Assembly (NCBI RefSeq): GCF_000280495.2
Contig: NZ_CP018016.1
Location: forward strand, 1,178,001 to 1,242,000
Length of the DNA stretch: 64,000 nt
Direction: 5' to 3'
From: Kosakonia radicincitans DSM 16656
Lineage (GTDB): Bacteria; Pseudomonadota; Gammaproteobacteria; Enterobacterales; Enterobacteriaceae
Shown: one piece after another, positions 1-11,185 of the stretch
Numbering within the stretch: position 1 is the stretch's first letter
How the letters are laid out: the number at the start of each line of letters is the position of its first letter
Position numbers and translations under genes: made by a program
The notes under the pieces: generated by a model
What the model was told of the DNA's origin: nothing
Database searches by the model: none
The model's input: only the letters and a program-made list of their open reading frames with translations

Positions 1-36
1 TTTATAGAGATTCTTCACTTCTAATTTAATTGCCAT
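1..36 (-). CDS. proV: ProV, 5' end only (glycine betaine/proline ABC transporter ATPase)
   Basis: Only the first 12 codons are inside the window; they read MAIKLEVKNLYK from an ATG at 36 on the minus strand. This matches the start of enterobacterial ProV, the ATPase of the osmoregulated ProU (ProVWX) glycine betaine/proline importer, at all but one remembered position. An AGGAA ribosome-binding sequence lies upstream. The position fits: proV follows nrdF in E. coli in the same orientation. The rest of the gene lies outside the window. Confidence 0.85.
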   Translation of the reverse strand, partial: MAIKLEVKNLYK

Positions 37-424
37 GCAATAAAAGAGTTCCTGTTATTTATTGTGTCGATATAATACCTGATGAGAATAATTGACTGGC
101 TATACCCTAACATACTCAGAATCTGAGACAACCCTCAATTGCCGGGCCTGCACAATTTGACGTTTGCCGAATCGTCTCTATTTCCCATGAGATAAGGGCT
201 GACGGCGGATGATAATTTTTTCGTATTCGTCGCGAAATCGCACCTGAAATGGAGCGCTTCAGGTGAAAATGACAAGGAAATTACAGTGTAGTGCCTGTTT
301 GAATATTATGCCGGAGAAATACGCAGATATTCTCGTAATAATAATAACCTTTTTCACAGGCGGGTTTTTTAAAAAGAATATTAGCGGGAATATTCCTCTC
401 CCGGAAAGGGAGAGGGGCAGGTGG
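37..424 (-). promoter_or_regulatory. nrdF-proV intergenic region, probable proU promoter region
   Basis: This 388-base gap has no convincing gene. It precedes proV on the minus strand, so by synteny it should hold the osmoregulated proU promoter(s). The minus strand has an AT-rich TATTAT hexamer at 72-77, about 36 bases upstream of the proV start, a plausible -10. Next to nrdF there is an inverted repeat CCTCTCCC/GGGAGAGG at about 393-413, which may help end nrdHIEF transcription but lacks a U-tract. A plus-strand open frame crossing into nrdF is antisense shadow. Confidence 0.45.
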
Positions 425-3514
<3,090 letters not shown>

Positions 3515-3542
<28 letters not shown>

Positions 3543-3925
3543 AATTCGCTCACTCCTTTACGCACATTGTCGATGTCCTGCTGCGTACCCATCAGCTCAA
3601 AACGGTAGAGATACGGCACGCCGCATTTTTGCGAGACCACATCGCCTGCGCGACCGTACGCTTCGCCAAAATTCCGGTTACCGGAGGCGATCACGCCGCG
3701 AATCAACGACCGGTTGTGCGGATCGTTTAAAAAGCGGATCACCTGGCGAGGAACCGCGCCTGCTGTTCCGCCGCCGCCATAACTGGGCACGACAAGGATA
3801 TAAGGTTCGTCTACCTGGAGGCGTTCCCGCTCATTGAGCGGAATACGCACCGCCGGCAGCCCAAGACGCGTAATAAAGCGCTGCGTATTTTCGGAGCTGC
3901 TGGAGAAGTAGACAAGGGTACTCAT
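3515..3925 (-). CDS. nrdI: Flavodoxin-like ribonucleotide reductase assembly protein NrdI
   Basis: NrdI (136 aa, the E. coli length) is a small FMN protein that supplies an oxidant to assemble the Mn(III)2-tyrosyl radical cofactor of NrdF. The N-terminal [12 protein letters not shown] is the phosphate-binding loop typical of this family, and the [18 protein letters not shown] segment is the flavin-binding 'NrdI loop' region. Its ATG overlaps the nrdH stop codon (ATGA) and its 3' end overlaps nrdE, so the operon is tightly coupled. Confidence 0.96.
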
Positions 3926-4167
3926 GCGCTGGCCACGTTGGGAGCGCTGTGCAGGCGGTTGATCATATCCGGGCGAAAGCCGGACCAGCGCGTTTCCCCG
4001 GCGACAACCACCGGTAACTGACGAAAGCCCATCGCGCGAAGCTCATCGACTGCTTCGGGCACATGGTCAACGTTCACCATTTCGAACGCCAGGCCACGGC
4101 TTTCCATGGCGCGTTTCGTGGCGTGGCACTGAACACAATCATTTCGAGTGTAAATGGTAATGCGCAT
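3922..4167 (-). CDS. nrdH: Glutaredoxin-like reductant NrdH
   Basis: NrdH (81 aa) is a small thioredoxin-fold protein that reduces NrdE. The redox motif C-V-Q-C is at residues 11-14, and the C-terminal [11 protein letters not shown] segment is diagnostic for NrdH rather than ordinary glutaredoxins. It is the first gene of the operon. Two NrdR boxes lie about 75-120 bases upstream (4242-4257 and 4273-4288), so repression by NrdR when dNTPs are plentiful is expected. Confidence 0.96.
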   Translation of the reverse strand: MRITIYTRNDCVQCHATKRAMESRGLAFEMVNVDHVPEAVDELRAMGFRQLPVVVAGETRWSGFRPDMINRLHSAPNVASA

Positions 4168-4241
4168 AATTCGTATTTCCGTTTAAAATAGAAGAACAGC
4201 GCGAAGGTTCGCGTCAGTTAGTGTGTGTGCTACTGAGAAGA

Positions 4242-4257
4242 ATACTAGATGTAGTTA
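4242..4257. promoter_or_regulatory. NrdR box 2 upstream of nrdH
   Basis: ATACTAGATGTAGTTA matches 11 of 16 positions of the NrdR consensus as I remember it (acaCwAtATaTwGtgt). It starts exactly 31 bases from the stronger box at 4273, the three-helical-turn spacing that NrdR sites require. The spacing makes the weaker match credible. Confidence 0.65.
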
Positions 4258-4272
4258 TATAAAGATGCAACC

Positions 4273-4288
4273 ACACAATATATAGGAA
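4273..4288. promoter_or_regulatory. NrdR box 1 upstream of nrdH
   Basis: ACACAATATATAGGAA matches 13 of 16 positions of the NrdR box consensus. It pairs with the box at 4242-4257 in the nrdH upstream region. The ATP-cone repressor NrdR binds such pairs to repress ribonucleotide reductase operons. Confidence 0.75.
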
Positions 4289-4380
4289 ATTGTCATAGGC
4301 TTTGCCCAAAGGATGGACACAATGGGTAAGGGGGATTTGTACACATTTTACACAGGCATACAGCGATGTGGCGGCAAATA

Positions 4381-4415
4381 AAAACCCCTGCGCGAGTTAA
4401 CCGGGCAGGGGTTTT
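4381..4415 (-). terminator. Rho-independent terminator after ygaM
   Basis: An inverted repeat AAAACCCCTGC/GCAGGGGTTTT with a 13-base loop lies 17 bases past the ygaM stop. T-runs occur on both strands, so it could also stop transcription running rightward. Confidence 0.8.
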
Positions 4416-4431
4416 TGCGAAAAGAGCGGGT

Positions 4432-4758
4432 TTAGCGACGCAAACTGAGTAGCGCGCCGACGAAAATACCAATGGCGGCGGCAGCACCAACGCTGCACCA
4501 GGGTTTGTCTTTCACAAAGGTATCTGCGCAGCTCACAACGTCGCTCGCGGCTTGTTGCACACGGTTGCGGCCATGCAGACGTGCGCGGGTCTCTTTTAAC
4601 AGCACCTGTGCTTTACGACGTGCGCTTTCCGCTTCGTCTTTGGCGTCGCTGCCCCATGATTTAAGTACCTCTTCGAGACTATCGGCTAATTGGCTGACAT
4701 CGTTGTTGATATCCTCGACGCCTTCATCAACATCACGGCGATTCGGTCTGTTAAACAT
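4432..4758 (-). CDS. ygaM: DUF883 inner-membrane protein YgaM
   Basis: A 108-aa member of the DUF883/ElaB family. It has an N-terminal acidic, helical region (residues about 8-75) that looks coiled-coil, then one C-terminal hydrophobic segment around SVGAAAAIGIFVGALLSLRR that anchors it in the inner membrane. Relatives (ElaB, YqjD) are tail-anchored and bind ribosomes in stationary phase; the function of YgaM itself is not established. The start is preceded by GGGAGGA. It is divergent from ygaC, as in E. coli. Confidence 0.92.
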   Translation of the reverse strand: MFNRPNRRDVDEGVEDINNDVSQLADSLEEVLKSWGSDAKDEAESARRKAQVLLKETRARLHGRNRVQQAASDVVSCADTFVKDKPWCSVGAAAAIGIFVGALLSLRR

Positions 4759-4920
4759 AGGATCCTCCCTCGTTTTTGATGTGAATTTTAGTTTAGACCA
4801 TAATTTTTAAGGCCTGACGGCAATCACCTCTTTCACGCCCGTTTGTGGAATTTTCTGAATCACGGTCAATGCTTAGTCATGTAAGGTGGCGAGGCTGTAG
4901 AGAGATGACGAGGAAAATCT

Positions 4921-5265
4921 ATGTACTTAAGACCCGATGAAGTGGCACGCGTTCTGGAAAACGTGGGATTTACAATGGATGTGGCGACGCCAAAAACCTA
5001 TGGTTATCGTCGCGGTGAAAATTATGTTTATGTGAATCGCGAAGCGCGAATGGGCCGTACGGCGCTGGTGATCCACCCCACGCTGAAAGAACGCAGTTCG
5101 TCGCTCGCGGATCCCGCCTCGGACATCAAGTTGTGCGATCACTACCAGAATTTCCCGCTCTATTTTGGCGGCGATTCCCAGGAGCATTACGGCATTCCGC
5201 ACGGATTCAGTTCGCGCGTGGCGCTGGAACGTTTTCTGAAAGGATTATTTGGCGAACAGCACTAA
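4921..5265 (+). CDS. ygaC: Conserved DUF2002 protein YgaC
   Basis: A 114-aa cytosolic protein that I recognise as YgaC (DUF2002): [17 protein letters not shown] at the start and the [11 protein letters not shown] and [10 protein letters not shown] segments. No catalytic motif or membrane segment is visible and its function is unknown. It sits between ygaM (divergent) and alaE (convergent), the E. coli order. A GAGGAAAATCT ribosome-binding sequence precedes the ATG. Confidence 0.92.
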   Translation: MYLRPDEVARVLENVGFTMDVATPKTYGYRRGENYVYVNREARMGRTALVIHPTLKERSSSLADPASDIKLCDHYQNFPLYFGGDSQEHYGIPHGFSSRVALERFLKGLFGEQH

Positions 5266-5267
5266 AC

Positions 5268-5290
5268 GATGGCAGGCGTTGCCTGCCATC
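5268..5290. terminator. Hairpin between convergent ygaC and alaE
   Basis: GATGGCAGGC/GCCTGCCATC is a perfect 10-bp inverted repeat with a 3-base loop, located three bases past the ygaC stop and six bases from the alaE stop. There is no clear T-run. It probably acts as a shared transcript end or 3'-protective stem. Confidence 0.6.
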
Positions 5291-5295
5291 CGCTA

Positions 5296-5745
5296 TCAGG
5301 CTTTAGCCTGGTGGTAACTGCTCACCCGGAACAGACGGCGGCAGTAATCGAGGAAGTAGCCGTAAACGGCGCCCATCATCATCGACAGCACGATATTGGA
5401 ACTGACCGCAGCGACAATCTGATGCCAGTCCGCACCTACCGACCAGAGGATCGCCACGTAAACCGGCGACTGGAAGGTGACATATGCCAGCACATCCGCC
5501 AGATTTTTCATCCAGCCGGAAGGGCTAATACGGCGTGCATAACGCATAAAGGCATCGCGGTACAAACCATAAGGCCAGGCAATAATAATGTTTACCGGGA
5601 TGGCGACCAGGCGCGATGAAAGTGACTGTTCGAAGCTCATTCCGGAGAGAAATATTTCAATCAGCATGTTCACGACCGAACAATAGACAACCATCGCAAA
5701 GGTGTCTGCTGCGGCGTGACGCAGGCGAGACTGCGAAGAGAACAT
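5296..5745 (-). CDS. alaE: L-alanine exporter AlaE
   Basis: A 149-aa inner-membrane protein recognised as AlaE (formerly YgaW), which exports excess L-alanine. Four hydrophobic segments are visible (about residues 17-35, 45-65, 82-105 and 115-135), matching the family's usual four helices and length. The start follows AAGGAG. It lies convergent to ygaC as in E. coli. Confidence 0.93.
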   Translation of the reverse strand: MFSSQSRLRHAAADTFAMVVYCSVVNMLIEIFLSGMSFEQSLSSRLVAIPVNIIIAWPYGLYRDAFMRYARRISPSGWMKNLADVLAYVTFQSPVYVAILWSVGADWHQIVAAVSSNIVLSMMMGAVYGYFLDYCRRLFRVSSYHQAKA

Positions 5746-6193
5746 GGTGCTGCTCCTTGAGAATCAACGAAAAGGCGAATAAACAGATCTTTTAGCGTTT
5801 TGAAGTGGCTGAATTAATGCGGATAGAGTATCCATCTGGTTTGAAACTAACAACTAGTGATAAATTTTTATTTTCTTTTCTTTTTTGGATAAAGTGCTCT
5901 GTGTTTGTGCGTTTTCTGCTCATTTCATTATTTTAACTGGAGTGGTTGTTAAATTTATTCAATATCAAAAACTTATGAATGATGTGAGAATAAATGCAGC
6001 ACTCTGAAGGGGAAGACGCGGCGCGTTTTAGCGTACTCTGCTTCCGCCGTGCAGATAAAACAAACAACAGCATTTTTTATGCTGGTAATGGTGTTTTTGT
6101 GGAGTTTAATTCTGATGTTGTGCGTGATTATTTATGCTTATGTTTTGCATAAAATAATAGTCAGGGCGGTGGGGAACGCCCACCGCTGAGGGA
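5746..6193. other. alaE-DUF2158 gap; stpA expected here is absent
   Basis: This 448-base AT-rich gap holds no ORF of 60 codons or more. In E. coli the nucleoid protein gene stpA lies between alaE and ygaP; no trace of a StpA reading frame is seen. A possible 35-codon hydrophobic ORF runs 6079-6189 on the plus strand but lacks a ribosome-binding site, and its last codons overlap an inverted repeat (GCGGTGGG/CCCACCGC, 6165-6186) that looks like the transcript end of the next minus-strand gene. Confidence 0.5.
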
Positions 6194-6373
6194 TTAACAG
6201 ACGCCGAAATCGCCGTCTTCTTTATATGGCGAGACATCTTCCGCTTTCAGCGTAATTTTGTCTGCCGTCTCATCGTGAACGGGAACTGCAACGATTTGAT
6301 CCTGATGAACTTCAAGCACTTTAAGTTTTGGCCCGCCAACGCGCGGTTGCACAATATCGCCGACAGAAAACAT
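6194..6373 (-). CDS. Small DUF2158 (YodC-like) protein
   Basis: A 59-aa protein starting MFSVGDIVQPRVGGPKLKV. The FxxGDxVxxKxGGPxMxV-type opening is characteristic of the DUF2158/YodC family of small, probably beta-barrel (SH3-like) proteins with no assigned function. I chose the ATG at 6373 because AAGGAGGA lies immediately upstream; the upstream in-frame ATG at 6391 would place that sequence inside the gene. An inverted repeat follows the stop codon at 6165-6186. Confidence 0.8.
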   Translation of the reverse strand: MFSVGDIVQPRVGGPKLKVLEVHQDQIVAVPVHDETADKITLKAEDVSPYKEDGDFGVC

Positions 6374-6549
6374 ACCTTCCTCCTTTCTCATTTGTTGTGT
6401 CTCTAACCTTAGCCTGGAGGTCGTAGGGGGTACAGCGTAAAAGAGGGTAAAAGCGCGCGACGGAGGTGGCGGTACATTGCAGAGTGGCTATTCTTAAAGA
6501 GAAAGTCTTTTATTTCAATTACCTGAATTTTTTCTGCATGGGAGGCAAC

Positions 6550-6708
6550 ATGGGTTTCTGGCGCATTGTCCTGACGATTATTCTTCCGCCGCTCGGCGTG
6601 CTGCTGGGCAAAGGCTTTGGCTGGGCATTTATTATCAATATCCTGCTCACCCTGTTGGGCTACGTTCCCGGCCTGATTCACGCTTTCTGGGTGCAGACCC
6701 GCGATTAA
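6550..6708 (+). CDS. yqaE: Pmp3-family membrane protein YqaE
   Basis: A 52-aa hydrophobic protein beginning MGFWRIVLTIILPPLGVLLG and ending AFWVQTRD, matching E. coli YqaE (Pmp3/UPF0057 family) nearly residue for residue. Two membrane-spanning segments occupy most of the length. Pmp3 proteins influence membrane potential and stress tolerance; YqaE is linked with envelope stress in E. coli. I chose the ATG at 6550, preceded by GGGAGGCAAC, rather than the upstream in-frame start at 6466. In E. coli it lies beside ygaV; here a chemoreceptor and dcm intervene. Confidence 0.93.
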   Translation: MGFWRIVLTIILPPLGVLLGKGFGWAFIINILLTLLGYVPGLIHAFWVQTRD

Positions 6709-6749
6709 CGCAGCGGCGCGATAACAAGTATCGCGCCTTTGCGAAGTTA

Positions 6750-8411
6750 TCAGAACGTTTCCCAGTTGCTGTCCCCGGAGGCTGCCGTCGGCGTGGCCGG
6801 GCGCAGCGCTGTCGGTTTTGGCGTACCGGATTTTTTGCTCAGCAGCGTGCTGTGTCCATTCACGCGGAACACCGCCACTGCCTGACGCAACTGCTCGGCC
6901 TGCTCTTCCAGCGCCGCAGAAGCCGCCGCCGATTCCTGCACCAGCGAGGCGTTCTGCTGCGTGACGCTGTCCATCTGCGATACCGCAAGGCTCACCTGCT
7001 CAATCCCTTTGCTCTGCTCATCGGAAGCGGAGGCGATTTCACCCATAATGTCGGTCACGCGCGTCACCGCGTTGACGATCTCTTTCATGGTATCGCCCGC
7101 TTCGGCAACCAGCGTGGTACCAGAGTTTACGCGGTTCACCGAGTTTTCAATCAGCGTCTTAATCTCTTTTGCTGCCTGTGCGCTGCGGCTTGCCAGCGTA
7201 CGTACCTCACCGGCCACCACGGCAAAGCCGCGTCCCTGTTCGCCTGCGCGGGCGGCTTCCACCGCAGCGTTCAGCGCCAGAATATTGGTCTGGAAGGCGA
7301 TACCGTCAATCACACTGGTGATATGTGCGATTTGTTGGGAGCTATCGGAAATTTCGCTCATGGTACGCACCACATTGCTGACCACTTCGCCTCCGCGAGC
7401 CGCCGTATCGGAGGCGTTTTTCGCCAGCAGCGATGCCTGGCGGGCGTTATCGGTGTTCTGCTTCACGGTAGCGGTGAGTTGCTCCATGCTGGCCGCGGTC
7501 TCTTCCAACGAAGCCGCCTGCTGCTCGGTACGGGAGGAGAGATCGTTGTTGCCGGTGGAGATCTCGCTGGCGCCGGTGTAGATCGAATCAGAACTGTTAC
7601 GCACCGCGCTGACGGTTTGCACCAGCGCTGATTGCATCTCATGCAGGCCGGTTGCCAGTTGGCTCATCTCGTTGCGGCCTTCGGCAGCGATCGATTGTGT
7701 CAGATCGCCTCCGGCAATGGCGCGAATATGTCCCATAATGCTGTGCAGCGGCCGCAGCAGCAGGTGTTGCAGACCCAGCCAGATCATGACCATTACGGCA
7801 ATCACTACCAGCAAAATTACGCCCAGCGTCCATTGCATACTGGTAAAGCTGTTCTGGTTTTGCTGTGCCGCCGCTTGCAGGAAGGTGTTGTTTTCCGCCC
7901 GCCACTTCGTATAACTGGCATCCATATCATCCTGCGCCTGTTGCGCATCCAGGTTACCGTAAGCCTCGTAATTATTGGCCCGCAGGAAGGTGATCGACTG
8001 CTGCAAAACGTCATGCATTTTGCTGATGTTTTGCGAAACTTCGTCGGCTAATGCACTGTCCTGGCCCGCCACGCGCGGCGTGTTTTTGTAGTTATTAAAA
8101 TAACCTTCTGCTTTGCCGAGTGAGTCGGTTGCCGTGGTGAGGAGTTTATCGATGCTGGCAAGGGAGGCCGGATCGCGTTGGTTTTTCAAAAAGCGAATCG
8201 CCACGCGTGTAACGGTGACGCGTGTTTTGATCAGCGTGTTAACGCTGTCGCCTAAGTTTTCTTGCTGTGCGTTAAGAACCCCGGTGTTCTGGAAGTTCAG
8301 CCTGTCATTATTGACTGCAGAGTAGAAAAGTCCCCCGGTGACCAACTGGAGAAGACAAAATACCGAAAGAGCAATAATGATGCCGGTAATAACCCGTATA
8401 TTTTTGAGCAT
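6750..8411 (-). CDS. Methyl-accepting chemotaxis protein (Tsr/Tar-type receptor)
   Basis: A 553-aa transmembrane chemoreceptor that signals ligand binding to CheA/CheW. It has TM1 (about residues 6-30), a four-helix-bundle periplasmic sensor, TM2 (about 195-218), a HAMP domain and a long cytoplasmic coiled coil with the invariant tip [20 protein letters not shown]. The C-terminus NWETF is the tether for CheR and CheB. The ligand cannot be read from sequence. The ATG at 8411 (MLKNIRV) aligns with Tsr; an in-frame ATG two codons upstream is also possible. An excellent FliA promoter lies at 8449-8475, so expression should be co-ordinated with flagella. Confidence 0.93.
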   Translation of the reverse strand: MLKNIRVITGIIIALSVFCLLQLVTGGLFYSAVNNDRLNFQNTGVLNAQQENLGDSVNTLIKTRVTVTRVAIRFLKNQRDPASLASIDKLLTTATDSLGKAEGYFNNYKNTPRVAGQDSALADEVSQNISKMHDVLQQSITFLRANNYEAYGNLDAQQAQDDMDASYTKWRAENNTFLQAAAQQNQNSFTSMQWTLGVILLVVIAVMVMIWLGLQHLLLRPLHSIMGHIRAIAGGDLTQSIAAEGRNEMSQLATGLHEMQSALVQTVSAVRNSSDSIYTGASEISTGNNDLSSRTEQQAASLEETAASMEQLTATVKQNTDNARQASLLAKNASDTAARGGEVVSNVVRTMSEISDSSQQIAHITSVIDGIAFQTNILALNAAVEAARAGEQGRGFAVVAGEVRTLASRSAQAAKEIKTLIENSVNRVNSGTTLVAEAGDTMKEIVNAVTRVTDIMGEIASASDEQSKGIEQVSLAVSQMDSVTQQNASLVQESAAASAALEEQAEQLRQAVAVFRVNGHSTLLSKKSGTPKPTALRPATPTAASGDSNWETF

Positions 8412-8448
8412 GGCCATAGTCCGTGAGAGAGTCGGGATTGCTCTGTTA

Positions 8449-8475
8449 ATATCGGCCTGGCCAAAGTTAACTTTA
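8449..8475 (-). promoter_or_regulatory. FliA (sigma-28) promoter for the chemoreceptor gene
   Basis: On the minus strand TAAAGTTA, 11 bases, then GCCGATAT: 7/8 matches to each half of the E. coli FliA consensus (TAAAGTTT-N11-GCCGATAA) with exact spacing. The -10 ends 38 bases upstream of the chosen receptor start. Confidence 0.85.
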
Positions 8476-8543
8476 TGATCGCTTTTTAAACACTTAAATA
8501 AGACTTAAATAAGTGCCCGGCATATCACATGCCGGGAAGTGCG

Positions 8544-9968
8544 TTACAGGTTGTTGCGGTGTTTTTTTACTGCCAGCGCAATACGCGGCTCCAGCAATTT
8601 CGCCACGGCGGCGAATACCGGCACCACCACCGAGTTGCCAAACTGGCGGTAAGCCTGCGTGTCGGAAACCGGGATGCGAAACGGCTGTTCGCCGACTTTT
8701 TCAAAACCCATCAGACGCGCGCATTCGCGCGGCGTCAGGCGACGCGGGCGGCGCGCCTGGTTCTCTGCATTGCCGAAATCGGCTTCACCCAGCGCTTTAT
8801 CCCAGCCACGATCGACAAGGATCTCTGAACCGTCTTTGTGATAGCGCGCCGACAGCGTGCGGGCCACGCTTGCGGCATTGGTGGGATCCACCAGCCCGAA
8901 ACCGAAGCCATTCCCTTTTGCCGCATGTTTTTGCGCATAGCGATAGAGGTACTCCCAGAGCTTTGGCGACAGCACATATTTGCTGTCGACCGTCGGGTCG
9001 AGCAGTTGGCCGAAGGTCGGGCGCTGCGTGGGGTAAAAGCGGTCGATATCGCGCAGGGTAAAACCTTCATTGAGGTGTAAATCGCGGCGAAAACCAACCA
9101 GCACAATGCGTTCGCGGTGCTGCGGTAAAAAGTGGCGGCCATCAATGATTTTCGGATCGTCTTTGCCGGAAGCATCGGCATCGGCCACGTCATAGCCCAG
9201 TTCATCCAGCGTATTCATGATCACGCTGAAGGTTTTGCCTTTGTCGTGGCTTTTGAGGTTTTTGACGTTCTCCAGCACGAAGATAGCCGGACGGCGGGCT
9301 TTGATAATGCGCGCAACGTCGAAAAACAGCGTTCCCTGCGCTTCGCACTCAAAACCGTGGGCGCGACCGAGCGCATTCTTTTTACTTACCCCGGCGAGGC
9401 TAAAAGGCTGACAGGGAAAGCCCGCCAGCAGCACGTCGTGCTCGGGGATCTGCTGTTTGATATGGGCGTAAGCCTGGGCTTCAGAGACGGCAGGATTGCC
9501 GCTCAGCGTCACTTCGCGGATATCCTGATTAAAGGTGTGCGTGGACTTATCGTTGTACCAGTTGGCTTTATAGGTGCGCACCGCGTTTTTGTTCCATTCA
9601 CTGGTAAATACGCACTGCCCGCCGATAGCTTCAAACCCGCTGCGAATACCGCCAATTCCGGCAAAGAGATCGATAAAACGGAAACGATAGTTGGGGTGAT
9701 GAGCGGAGGGCGAGGGGAGCAGCGCACGCAGTTGCGCTTCTTCGGCGGCGGTCAGCGTTTTGGCGCTGCCTTTACCGTTTATCCAACGGTTGAGCGATTC
9801 ACGGCTCCATTCCGCTTTACCTGCCTTTTTCAGCTGCTCGGCCACGTACTTTTGTCCGTAGATTTCAAGCACCTGATCGAGTAATGCCCGGTCGCGTTCC
9901 TGCTGTCGCTGTTGTTCAGTCTCTGCCTGCGCCAGCAGTTCCTGTGCGAGTGAATCAAATTCCGCCAT
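8544..9968 (-). CDS. dcm: DNA (cytosine-5) methyltransferase Dcm
   Basis: A 474-aa C5-cytosine methyltransferase, expected from its close similarity to E. coli Dcm to methylate CCWGG. Visible motifs: [16 protein letters not shown] (SAM binding, motif I), [11 protein letters not shown] with catalytic Cys186 (motif IV), LENVKNL (motif VI), [11 protein letters not shown] (motif VIII) and [10 protein letters not shown] (motif X). The N-terminal 90 residues (Gln/Glu-rich) differ from E. coli Dcm. The ATG at 9968 follows AAGGAGACGCC and was preferred over the longer frame. No vsr gene, which overlaps dcm in E. coli, is present on either side, and no cognate restriction gene is visible. Confidence 0.92.
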   Translation of the reverse strand: MAEFDSLAQELLAQAETEQQRQQERDRALLDQVLEIYGQKYVAEQLKKAGKAEWSRESLNRWINGKGSAKTLTAAEEAQLRALLPSPSAHHPNYRFRFIDLFAGIGGIRSGFEAIGGQCVFTSEWNKNAVRTYKANWYNDKSTHTFNQDIREVTLSGNPAVSEAQAYAHIKQQIPEHDVLLAGFPCQPFSLAGVSKKNALGRAHGFECEAQGTLFFDVARIIKARRPAIFVLENVKNLKSHDKGKTFSVIMNTLDELGYDVADADASGKDDPKIIDGRHFLPQHRERIVLVGFRRDLHLNEGFTLRDIDRFYPTQRPTFGQLLDPTVDSKYVLSPKLWEYLYRYAQKHAAKGNGFGFGLVDPTNAASVARTLSARYHKDGSEILVDRGWDKALGEADFGNAENQARRPRRLTPRECARLMGFEKVGEQPFRIPVSDTQAYRQFGNSVVVPVFAAVAKLLEPRIALAVKKHRNNL

Positions 9969-10039
9969 GGCGTCTCCTTGGATTGACGCTCTGAAATATA
10001 TCACTCATTTGACCCAGAGGAGAAACGCCAGACAAGCTG

Positions 10040-10219
10040 TTATTGGCGGATAAACGCAACCGGTACGCTTTCCGTCAACCACACGCCGTTATCGGCCTGA
10101 TAGAAAACAAAGCCTTGCGCGTGCATCCGCCCCGCTTCAACGGTGAGCACCACCGGTTTGCCGTGGCGCTGGCCGACGGCGGTTGCGGTCACCTCATCGG
10201 CAGATAAATGCACATATTT
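10040..10219 (-). pseudogene. kptA: C-terminal remnant of kptA (RNA 2'-phosphotransferase)
   Basis: Directly behind the ygaP stop codon, in the same minus-strand frame, about 59 open codons end with TAA at 10040. Their translation contains [21 protein letters not shown] and [10 protein letters not shown], which match the C-terminal third of KptA/Tpt1 RNA 2'-phosphotransferases. There is no start codon and the first two-thirds of the enzyme are missing, so this is a gene remnant left at a deletion or recombination junction. Some function by stop-codon readthrough from ygaP is formally possible but unlikely. Confidence 0.8.
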
Positions 10220-10744
10220 TCACACTTTGTTCCATGGCATTTTCGCCAGCAGCAGCGCCATGCCGCACCAGCCGCTGACTCCGGCGAACAGCAGGCCTGC
10301 GCCGACAAAACCGGAGAGCAGGAAAAAGCCCGGATGCGCCGCGTAACCGAGTATCACGCCGAGCAGGATCAGGCTGCCCGCCACCATTTGCACCTGCTGC
10401 ATCAGCGGACGCGGCTGGCGTTTATCTTCCACCGTTGGCAGGTGCGCCTGCTTCCAGCCATTTAGCCCGCTTTCGAGAATGGCCACCGGCGCTTGCCCTG
10501 CGACACGTACCAGCGCATCGGCATTCTCCTGCGTACGTCTGCCGGACTGGCAGTGAAAAATCACTGTTTGTGTGGGCGAGTCGGTAGTAATTGGCGCACC
10601 GTTCAGCAATGCTTCCAGCGGCAATGAGACGGCGCCAGGCAGGTGCTCGCGGCGAAATTCATCAGGCTGGCGAATATCGATAAGCAGTGCGCCTGCCGCT
10701 TGTTGTGCGCGGGCGTCAGCCGCGGAGATCCGGGTATAAGACAT
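10220..10744 (-). CDS. ygaP: Membrane-anchored rhodanese YgaP
   Basis: A 174-aa thiosulfate:cyanide sulfurtransferase. An N-terminal rhodanese domain (residues about 1-105) carries active-site Cys65 in IFHCQSGRR; two C-terminal transmembrane helices follow (about 118-138 and 143-165), as in E. coli YgaP. It forms an operon with the regulator ygaV, whose stop codon lies two bases upstream. Expression is expected to be induced by sulfide or reactive sulfur through YgaV. The protein is complete at the C-terminus (KMPWNKV) even though foreign kptA sequence abuts it. Confidence 0.93.
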   Translation of the reverse strand: MSYTRISAADARAQQAAGALLIDIRQPDEFRREHLPGAVSLPLEALLNGAPITTDSPTQTVIFHCQSGRRTQENADALVRVAGQAPVAILESGLNGWKQAHLPTVEDKRQPRPLMQQVQMVAGSLILLGVILGYAAHPGFFLLSGFVGAGLLFAGVSGWCGMALLLAKMPWNKV

Positions 10745-10746
10745 AG

Positions 10747-11058
10747 TTACTCCTGCGGGCAGTAGAGCCCCTTGAGTGTGCTGATAATTTTGCCAACCGC
10801 TTCATCTTTAATGAAGTAGTTGACCCTCTGCGCCTGGCGCAGGCTTTCAACCAGACCTTCCTCTTTCATCCGCGCCAGATGTTGCGATGTCGCTGAAGGG
10901 CTAAGGCCAGTAATGGCGCTCAGTTCACCCGCAGAGGTGCCCGGCGCGTCGCACAGCATGCAGAGGATCAGCAGCCGGTGCGGGTTGCTCATCGCTTTCA
11001 GTAAGCCGGATGCCTGCTCAGCCTGTTTCTGAAGTAACGGGATATCGGGTTTGGTCAT
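10747..11058 (-). CDS. ygaV: ArsR-family sulfur/redox regulator YgaV
   Basis: A 103-aa winged-helix repressor of the ArsR family. The recognition helix region ITGLSPSATSQHLARMKEEGLV is typical. Cys33 and Cys100 correspond to the two cysteines through which E. coli YgaV responds to sulfide; an additional Cys36 is present. It is the first gene of the ygaV-ygaP pair and is expected to autoregulate from the AT-rich region at 11059-11185. Confidence 0.93.
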   Translation of the reverse strand: MTKPDIPLLQKQAEQASGLLKAMSNPHRLLILCMLCDAPGTSAGELSAITGLSPSATSQHLARMKEEGLVESLRQAQRVNYFIKDEAVGKIISTLKGLYCPQE

Positions 11059-11185
11059 GGTTGTTTAGTTTTTTCTAAATTTAGATAAATCTAAAGTAAA
11101 GAGCGAAAGAATTCAAGCACTGAATAAATCCTTAACATTTTTGGTTTGAATTCTCTTCAACACCTTCGTTTACTGAGGGTTATGT

